Positions 1 through 3,933 of a stretch of 5,576 nucleotides of DNA are shown piece by piece. Position 1 is the stretch's first letter; each line of letters opens with the position of its first letter. Under the pieces are notes generated by a model that searched no databases, was not told the origin of the DNA, and saw nothing but the letters and a program-made list of their open reading frames with translations. The stretch comes from Desulfobacterales bacterium (GTDB lineage Bacteria > Desulfobacterota > Desulfobacteria > Desulfobacterales > Desulfobacteraceae), in NCBI GenBank assembly GCA_022361315.1, contig JAKSBB010001275.1:1-5576 (forward strand). Reading direction: 5' to 3'. The position numbers and the translations under genes were made by a program.

Positions 1-563
1 ATCATCAGGGTCAGTCCCCAGATCCGCCGGCCTTCATATACGTAGCAGGGAAGATTGAACCGTCTGCCCCGGACAGGATATGGGAATGACTGACGGTTGC
101 GTTTATCCAGAAAAAACGAGAGGGGTACTGTAAATATATGATCGACTTCATCTGCTTTGATTTTCAGTGCCGGTTCACTGCCGTTCACAAAAAAAATATA
201 GGGTGTCACGATCATCGGGCGCCGGTTGTTGTGGCTCCGGGTGAGCAGATCGGAAAGCCTTCCCAGATAGCTGCCACAGGACCGGATATCAATCCCGGTC
301 TCCTCCATCAGTTCACGAATAGCCGCGGACCGGCCACTATCATCACTATCGTCCATTTTCCCGCCGGGCAGGCCCACATGGCCGGACCAGGGATCGCCTT
401 GCCGAATGGCCCGTCGAATGAAAAGCAGTTCAATGTCGATGCCGGTACCCCGGATCAGGATGGCGGTACAGGCGCGGGTGAGAAAAGATTTACCGGGAAG
501 CCTCACCGGCCTGTGGCAGGTGAGGTATTCTTCAAACAGCTGAATATCGGGATCAGACGGCAT
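1..563 (-). CDS. NUDIX hydrolase, CoA-pyrophosphatase-like (3' end cut by window)
   Basis: The product is a NUDIX-fold pyrophosphohydrolase that would cleave a nucleoside diphosphate linked to another moiety, using Mg2+ or Mn2+. Reading from the ATG at 563-561, 187 codons are visible and the frame is still open at the window edge. The NUDIX box lies at residues 68-90: G68, five residues, D74, seven residues, then RELMEETGI (82-90) with the metal-binding E86 and E87. The usual Glu at the D74 position is Asp. Before the box, FIRRAIRQGDPWSGHVGLPGG (in part, 48-68) resembles the stretch preceding the box in CoA-pyrophosphatase-like relatives, and the C-terminal CYVYEGRRIWGLT is also typical of that group, so only a short tail should be missing. 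The start overlaps the rlmB stop by 11 nt, with AGAGG four bases upstream, which suggests translational coupling. The family is secure. The substrate (CoA, ADP-ribose or another) cannot be decided from sequence. Confidence 0.88.
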   Translation of the reverse strand, partial: MPSDPDIQLFEEYLTCHRPVRLPGKSFLTRACTAILIRGTGIDIELLFIRRAIRQGDPWSGHVGLPGGKMDDSDDSGRSAAIRELMEETGIDIRSCGSYLGRLSDLLTRSHNNRRPMIVTPYIFFVNGSEPALKIKADEVDHIFTVPLSFFLDKRNRQSFPYPVRGRRFNLPCYVYEGRRIWGLTLM

Positions 564-1392
564 CGCCCCTCTGACGCCGGGCCTCATACATGGCCACACC
601 GCCTGCCACCGAGGCGTTGAGGGAGTTTACCTTCCCGGAAATGGGAATGGACAGGATGAAATCACACTCCTTTCGGACACCGGGACGGATGCCCTTGTGT
701 TCTCCACCCACCACCAGGACGAGGTTGCCCGTAAGATCAGCTTCGAAAAGTGCTTTGTCACCGCCGGCATCAAGCCCGGAGATCCAGGCTCCTTCCTTTT
801 TAAGATCCCGCATCAGGGCGGCCAGGTTGGTGGCCATGAAAATGTCGGCATGCTCCATTGCCCCTGCAGAGGTGCGTGACACTGCAGGTGTGGGCAGCGC
901 AGACCGGTCCTTGGGCACAACGATATAATCCACGTCGGCGCACAGGGCGGTTCGGATCAGCGCACCTAAATTGTGGGGGTCTTCAATACTTTCGGCCATA
1001 AGGATGAAAAAAGGGGTCTCCCGATTTCGTAACTCCGCCCAGATATCTTCGGACGGCTTAACAGGAAATGCAGAAACCCGGGCGGCGATGCCCTGATGAT
1101 TCCCCCCCTGGGAAAGACGTTCAAGGGTTTCAGGGGCGGCATCCTGAATGATGATGCCCTTGGACTGGGCCAATTCCCCCACCTTTTCCACCCGGGGGGC
1201 GGCCCGTCTGTCCGACAGCAGGATAGATTCAAACTGCCGACGCCCGGCACGCAGGGCTTCGTAAACCGAGTGAAATCCGTAAAGGACTTCATGACCGGGG
1301 CGGGATGTTTTCCTTGATCTGTTCTTCTGTGATCTCGGTTTTTCGCCCCTGCCTTTGACCCTGGCAGACCTTGTTTTCCGGTTTCCCCCCAT
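553..1392 (-). CDS. rlmB: 23S rRNA (guanosine-2'-O-)-methyltransferase, RlmB/TrmH (SpoU) family
   Basis: This is a SPOUT-class, AdoMet-dependent RNA 2'-O-ribose methyltransferase. In E. coli RlmB modifies G2251 in the peptidyl-transferase P loop of 23S rRNA. The 279-residue product has a substrate-binding domain at about 36-110 (starting EVLYGFHSVYEAL) and the SpoU catalytic domain at about 127-275. Three SPOUT motifs are visible: DPHNLGALIRTA (138-149) with catalytic-type N141 and R147, LVVGGEHKGI (226-235) with E231, and SIPISGKVNSLNASVA (248-263) forming the knotted AdoMet site. It carries an unusual basic 34-residue N-terminal tail (13 Arg/Lys, one acidic residue). I find no start codon between the tail and the domain, so the ATG at 1392 stands; GGGAG lies seven bases upstream. 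That ATG shares its A with the gmk stop (TGATG). Other TrmH-family RNA targets remain possible, but the RlmB-type two-domain layout makes RlmB the best call. Confidence 0.92.
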   Translation of the reverse strand: MGGNRKTRSARVKGRGEKPRSQKNRSRKTSRPGHEVLYGFHSVYEALRAGRRQFESILLSDRRAAPRVEKVGELAQSKGIIIQDAAPETLERLSQGGNHQGIAARVSAFPVKPSEDIWAELRNRETPFFILMAESIEDPHNLGALIRTALCADVDYIVVPKDRSALPTPAVSRTSAGAMEHADIFMATNLAALMRDLKKEGAWISGLDAGGDKALFEADLTGNLVLVVGGEHKGIRPGVRKECDFILSIPISGKVNSLNASVAGGVAMYEARRQRGDAV

Positions 1393-1961
1393 CAGGATAC
1401 TCCCATGGCCCGGGCAAAAATGGCACAGATCTCTTCCACGGCCGTATCCAGATCATCATTGACCACCACATGATCATAGAAAGACCGCTGTTCCATTTCC
1501 TCCCTGGCGTTGTCCAGCCGGGTTTGAATCACATCGTCCCGGTCCGTTCCCCGGCCGGTGAGGCGTTGTTCCAGAATTTCCAGGGAAGGCGGCATGATAA
1601 ATACGGAGACCAGATCCAGATCCTTCTCCATAATCTGCCGGCCGCCCTGGACATCAATATCCAGGATAATGCTGTTTCCCTCTTCTAATTGATCTTCCAC
1701 AAACGCCTTTGAGGTGCCGTAGAAATTATTGTGCACCCTGGCCCATTCCAGCATCCGGTCATCGTCAATCAATGCCTGGAAAGATTCCGGATCCGTGAAG
1801 AAGTAATCCTTGCCGTCCACCTCCCCCTCTCTCGGAGGCCGGGTCGTATGGGAAACAGAATATGACAGCAGACCGAACCGATTCAACACCTCCCGGATAA
1901 GGGTTGTTTTTCCCGCCCCGGAAGGGGCAGATACCACAAAAAGCGTTCCCTGTTCCGTCAT
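1392..1961 (-). CDS. gmk: guanylate kinase
   Basis: Guanylate kinase phosphorylates GMP to GDP with ATP in the cytoplasm. It is essential for GTP and dGTP supply and sits upstream of (p)ppGpp and cyclic-di-GMP pools. The 189-residue product has the P-loop SAPSGAGKTT (11-20), the GMP-binding region SYSVSHTTRPPREGEVDGKDYFF (in part, 33-55) with R41 and Y53, the WARVHNNFYGT segment (73-83), DIDVQGGRQI (101-110), and the lid RLTGRGTDRDDVIQTRL (133-149). Length fits the family, typically about 190-210 residues. I chose the ATG at 1961: AAAGGA lies seven bases upstream and MTEQGTLFVVSAP matches the family N-terminus. A GTG at 1991 would add ten basic residues and overlap the preceding gene by 29 nt. 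The gene starts one base after the RemA-like stop (TAAGATG) and its own stop overlaps the rlmB start by one base, so its translation is probably coupled on both sides. Confidence 0.97.
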   Translation of the reverse strand: MTEQGTLFVVSAPSGAGKTTLIREVLNRFGLLSYSVSHTTRPPREGEVDGKDYFFTDPESFQALIDDDRMLEWARVHNNFYGTSKAFVEDQLEEGNSIILDIDVQGGRQIMEKDLDLVSVFIMPPSLEILEQRLTGRGTDRDDVIQTRLDNAREEMEQRSFYDHVVVNDDLDTAVEEICAIFARAMGVS

Positions 1962-1962
1962 C

Positions 1963-2244
1963 TTATTTTCCTTTTTTCTCCTCGACCTCACCTTCCTGGC
2001 TCATGAGTGCTTCAAACCTGGAGGAAACGGTTTCCGCCTGGATGGCAGAGAGAATAACATGGTTGGAATCCGTCACGATGATGGCACGGGTTTTCCGGCC
2101 GTGGGTCACGTCGATCAGGCGACGGTCTTCCCTGGCCTCATCTTTCACCCGTTTCATGGGAGAGGAGTTGGGGGAAAGAATCGCCACCACACGGTCTGCC
2201 ACGACCGTATTGCCAAAACCGATATTCAACAGCAGCTGTTCCAT
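1963..2244 (-). CDS. RemA/DUF370-family protein (putative DNA-binding regulator)
   Basis: This 93-residue protein belongs to the DUF370/RemA family. In Bacillus subtilis, RemA is a DNA-binding, oligomeric activator of biofilm-matrix and osmoprotection genes; in Gram-negative bacteria the role is unknown. The family core is clear: [19 protein letters not shown] (7-25), [14 protein letters not shown] (27-40), [18 protein letters not shown] (43-60) and [12 protein letters not shown] (62-73). By my recollection of the Bacillus protein, positions R18, P29, R50 and R51 matter for function. Here R18, P29 and R50 are kept and position 51 is Lys. The C-terminal tail (about 81-93, [10 protein letters not shown]) is charged and looks disordered. 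AAGG lies seven bases before the ATG. The gene sits 30 nt after yicC and one base before gmk, the same order as in Bacillus. Family assignment is secure; a regulatory role here is inference. Confidence 0.88.
   Translation of the reverse strand: MEQLLLNIGFGNTVVADRVVAILSPNSSPMKRVKDEAREDRRLIDVTHGRKTRAIIVTDSNHVILSAIQAETVSSRFEALMSQEGEVEEKKGK
1969..1974 (-). promoter_or_regulatory. ribosome binding site of gmk (decides the start)
   Basis: The minus strand reads AAAGGA, then seven bases (AAATAAG), then ATG at 1961-1959. It lies within the last codons of the RemA-like gene and supports the ATG start of gmk over the GTG at 1991. Confidence 0.7.
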
Positions 2245-2274
2245 AATTACCTTTTTAAACTATTCCCGATGTTA

Positions 2275-3156
2275 CTATTCAATATTCTGCACCTGTTCCC
2301 GGATCTTTTCCAGTTCGGACTTCAGGTCCACCACCCCGTGGGATAACTGGGCATTCCCGGCCTTGGAACCGATGGTGTTGAACTCCCGGTTGAACTCCTG
2401 GATCAGGAAGTTGAGTTTCCGGCCCTGGGATTCCGGGGCATCCATGATCTCCCTGAACAACTGGAGATGGCTGTGGATACGCACGATTTCTTCGGAGACA
2501 TCGCTCTTGTCCGCCAGGACAGCCACCTCCTGGGCCAGCCGCACCGGATCTATACTGTCCGCATCCGCCGTCAGGGCGGCCAGACGTTCTTCCAGCCGGG
2601 CCTTGTAAGTTTTGGGGACGGATTCGGCCTGGATCCGGATTTCCGTCATCTGCGCCTCGATCCAGTCCAGCCGGCCGGAGAGGTCCTGACAGAGATTCTC
2701 TCCCTCCTGTTTCCGCATCCGGTCCAGATCTTTTGCCGCGTCTTCAACCGCTTCGCAGACCACCGATTTTAACAGGGCCTCATCCACTTCCGGCTTTGCA
2801 GCAGTGATAAGCTGCCGGGCGCCAAGTACGGTTTCCAACGGAATATCCGAGGTGAGGGACAGGGTCTCCTGAACGGTTTTCAAGGCCTTGTAGTAAGCCC
2901 GGGCCTTCACCTTGTCCACTTCAAACAGATCCTGATCCTCGGACTGGTCCGTGAGGTTCATCCGGATCTCGATGCGCCCCCGGTTGTGGTACTGTCCCAT
3001 GATCCGTTTGATTTCCTCTTCAAAGGGCTGACAGGATTCGGGCAGATAAACGCTGAAATCCAGGTACCTGGAGTTGTAGGATCTCACCGTGAGATCAACG
3101 GTCAGGGCATCCCGGGTGCAGGAGGCCTTTGCAAAAGCAGTCATGCTTTTAATCAT
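2275..3156 (-). CDS. yicC: YicC/YloC-family protein (putative endoribonuclease)
   Basis: The YicC family has been linked to RNA decay: Bacillus YloC was reported as an endoribonuclease, and E. coli YicC affects small-RNA turnover. The 293-residue product matches the family length (E. coli YicC is 287). The N-terminal YicC_N domain covers about 1-155, beginning MIKSMTAFAKA and including VRSYNSRYLD (24-33) and RMRKQEGENL (146-155). The C-terminal DUF1732 domain covers about 205-293, with RLAQEVAVLADKSDVSEEI (206-224), GRKLNFLIQEFNREFNTIGSK (in part, 245-265) and the closing LKSELEKIREQVQNIE. Residues 155-200 are predicted helical. The frame is open up to 3291, but the ATG at 3156 fits the family N-terminus and has AGGGG nine bases upstream; the extra 45 residues would run through the DUF4416 stop region. 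The gene follows DUF4416 by 38 nt and precedes the RemA-like gene by 30 nt. Activity here is inferred from the family. Confidence 0.93.
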   Translation of the reverse strand: MIKSMTAFAKASCTRDALTVDLTVRSYNSRYLDFSVYLPESCQPFEEEIKRIMGQYHNRGRIEIRMNLTDQSEDQDLFEVDKVKARAYYKALKTVQETLSLTSDIPLETVLGARQLITAAKPEVDEALLKSVVCEAVEDAAKDLDRMRKQEGENLCQDLSGRLDWIEAQMTEIRIQAESVPKTYKARLEERLAALTADADSIDPVRLAQEVAVLADKSDVSEEIVRIHSHLQLFREIMDAPESQGRKLNFLIQEFNREFNTIGSKAGNAQLSHGVVDLKSELEKIREQVQNIE

Positions 3157-3165
3157 TCTTGTTTT

Positions 3166-3170
3166 CCCCT
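3166..3170 (-). promoter_or_regulatory. ribosome binding site of yicC (decides the start)
   Basis: The minus strand reads AGGGG, then nine bases (AAAACAAGA), then ATG at 3156-3154. It supports this start over the upstream in-frame start at 3291 and over the ATG at 3144. It partly overlaps the end of the direct repeat described next. Confidence 0.6.
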
Positions 3171-3218
3171 GTATTGGTTTAAATCGGTAGTTATCTAAGT
3201 CTGATATTGTTTTAAATC
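3169..3218. repeat. imperfect direct repeat, two copies, upstream of yicC
   Basis: On the plus strand, CTGTATTGGTTTAAATC (3169-3185) recurs as CTGATATTGTTTTAAATC (3201-3218), with one mismatch and one extra base. The starts are 32 bases apart, close to three helical turns. Copy one lies in the DUF4416-yicC gap; copy two lies in the last codons of DUF4416. Each copy contains the palindromic hexamer TTTAAA. TTTTCCCCT also occurs twice nearby (3162-3170 and 3228-3236). The patch is A+T-rich against its surroundings. It could be an operator pair, a relic of a small duplication, or chance in A+T-rich DNA. Confidence 0.45.
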
Positions 3219-3728
3219 TAAAAGGTATTTTCCCCTCACCTGGCCGAGGAAACGGAACACCTGTTCCGAGGCATAATCCGGATAGGTCCATTCCAGGGTT
3301 TTGAACCCGCTTTTGGTGAACATCAGGGTCAGGTCGGCGTATATATGCGCTCCGATGTATATTCTATGGGAGTAATCTTTTCCCGTGGCCAGAATGAACC
3401 TGCTGGGCAGAAGATAACCGGGATCTATGTTGATCCGCCGCCGGCCGTCTTCGGCAAGCCTGTTTTCTATCCGGTTGGTGGCCAGCTTGATACCGGCCAG
3501 TTCATCCTGTGCCATCAGCGGTTTAAAAGCCAGCAGTCTGCGGAACAGGGGGGCACCCATTTCCTTATAGTAATAGTCGGTGAAATCAAAATCAAGCCAT
3601 GGGGAGATCATGTCCACCGGTCCGCCGATGTCCTCCAGTTCACTGAAAATCCGGCCCAAATCCCCCTTGTCTTTCATAAAGACGGAGATCAGAAGCTTGG
3701 CCGGATCCGGCGGTTTGGGTATGCTCAT
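3195..3728 (-). CDS. DUF4416 family protein, function unknown
   Basis: The 177-residue product matches the DUF4416 family, which I know mainly from Desulfobacterota and other anaerobes and which has no established function. Visible conserved blocks are KLLISVFMKD (11-20), FDFTDYYYKEMGAPL (47-61), IKLATNRIENRLA (80-92), RRRINIDPGYLL (96-107), ILATGKDYSHRIYIG (112-126) and LEWTYPDYAS (145-154). The dense, ordered set of Asp, Tyr, His, Arg and Lys residues suggests an enzyme or ligand-binding site rather than a structural role, but this is inference. There is no signal peptide, membrane segment or cysteine cluster, so it is probably cytoplasmic. The ATG at 3728 begins two bases after the Trm112-like stop (TAAGAATG). 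A GGGAG lies somewhat far upstream inside that gene, so translation is likely coupled. The last codons carry one copy of the direct repeat near yicC. Confidence 0.85.
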   Translation of the reverse strand: MSIPKPPDPAKLLISVFMKDKGDLGRIFSELEDIGGPVDMISPWLDFDFTDYYYKEMGAPLFRRLLAFKPLMAQDELAGIKLATNRIENRLAEDGRRRINIDPGYLLPSRFILATGKDYSHRIYIGAHIYADLTLMFTKSGFKTLEWTYPDYASEQVFRFLGQVRGKYLLDLKQYQT

Positions 3729-3730
3729 TC

Positions 3731-3910
3731 TTAGGCGTTCTCTCCCAGAGGCTTGGCCTCTTCAATGAGCATGATGGGAATATCGTCCCGGATGGCATAC
3801 TCCAGGGCACAGGCATTGCAAATCAGCCCGTCTTCTTTTTCGTTGAGAACCACTTCCCCTTTGCATTTGGGGCAAACCAGGATTTCGAGCAATTCTTTTG
3901 AGACTGCCAT
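3731..3910 (-). CDS. Trm112-family (YcaR/UPF0434-like) small zinc-ribbon protein
   Basis: This 59-residue protein starts MAVSKELLEILVCPKCKGEV (1-20) and has a second cysteine pair, CNAC (31-34), followed by LEYAIRDDIPIMLIEEA (36-52). CPKC (13-16) plus CNAC make a complete four-cysteine zinc-ribbon site, and the RDDIPIML block is characteristic of the Trm112 family. Eukaryotic and archaeal Trm112 is a small partner that stabilises several methyltransferases; the bacterial YcaR-type proteins have no settled role. The ATG at 3910 has a near-perfect AAGGAG seven bases upstream, so it should be well translated. It follows msbA by 23 nt, and in enterobacteria ycaR likewise lies near msbA (msbA-lpxK-ycaR-kdsB). 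Its stop is two bases from the DUF4416 start. The family call is firm and the function unknown. Confidence 0.9.
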   Translation of the reverse strand: MAVSKELLEILVCPKCKGEVVLNEKEDGLICNACALEYAIRDDIPIMLIEEAKPLGENA

Positions 3911-3917
3911 GAAGAAA

Positions 3918-3923
3918 CTCCTT
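3918..3923 (-). promoter_or_regulatory. strong ribosome binding site of the Trm112-like gene
   Basis: The minus strand reads AAGGAG, then seven bases (TTTCTTC), then ATG at 3910. It is the closest match to the anti-Shine-Dalgarno sequence in the window and supports this short gene as real. Confidence 0.8.
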
Positions 3924-3933
3924 GAGAATTAAT

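Noticed and set aside
189..196. Run of eight A (T on the coding strand) inside the NUDIX gene as a possible slippage or phase-variation site.
   Set aside because: It encodes the conserved-looking YIFFV segment in frame, and one eight-base run in a metabolic gene is weak evidence for phase variation.
138..620. Plus-strand open frame of 160 codons.
   Set aside because: It is the antisense shadow of the NUDIX hydrolase, whose motifs are clear on the minus strand.
1962..1991. GTG start for gmk adding ten basic residues.
   Set aside because: It overlaps the RemA-like gene by 29 nt, while the ATG at 1961 has a well-spaced AAAGGA and a family-typical N-terminus.
1904..2608. Plus-strand open frame of 234 codons across the remA and yicC region.
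   Set aside because: It is antisense to three well-supported genes, and its Ser/Arg-rich translation looks like a coding shadow.
3157..3230. Possible sigma-70 promoter (TTTAGA and GATAAC-like boxes, minus strand) before yicC.
   Set aside because: The box matches and spacing are too poor to annotate as a promoter; only the direct repeat is recorded.
3157..3291. Upstream extension of yicC by 45 residues.
   Set aside because: It overlaps DUF4416 coding sequence, lacks family similarity, and the ATG at 3156 fits both the family N-terminus and a ribosome binding site.
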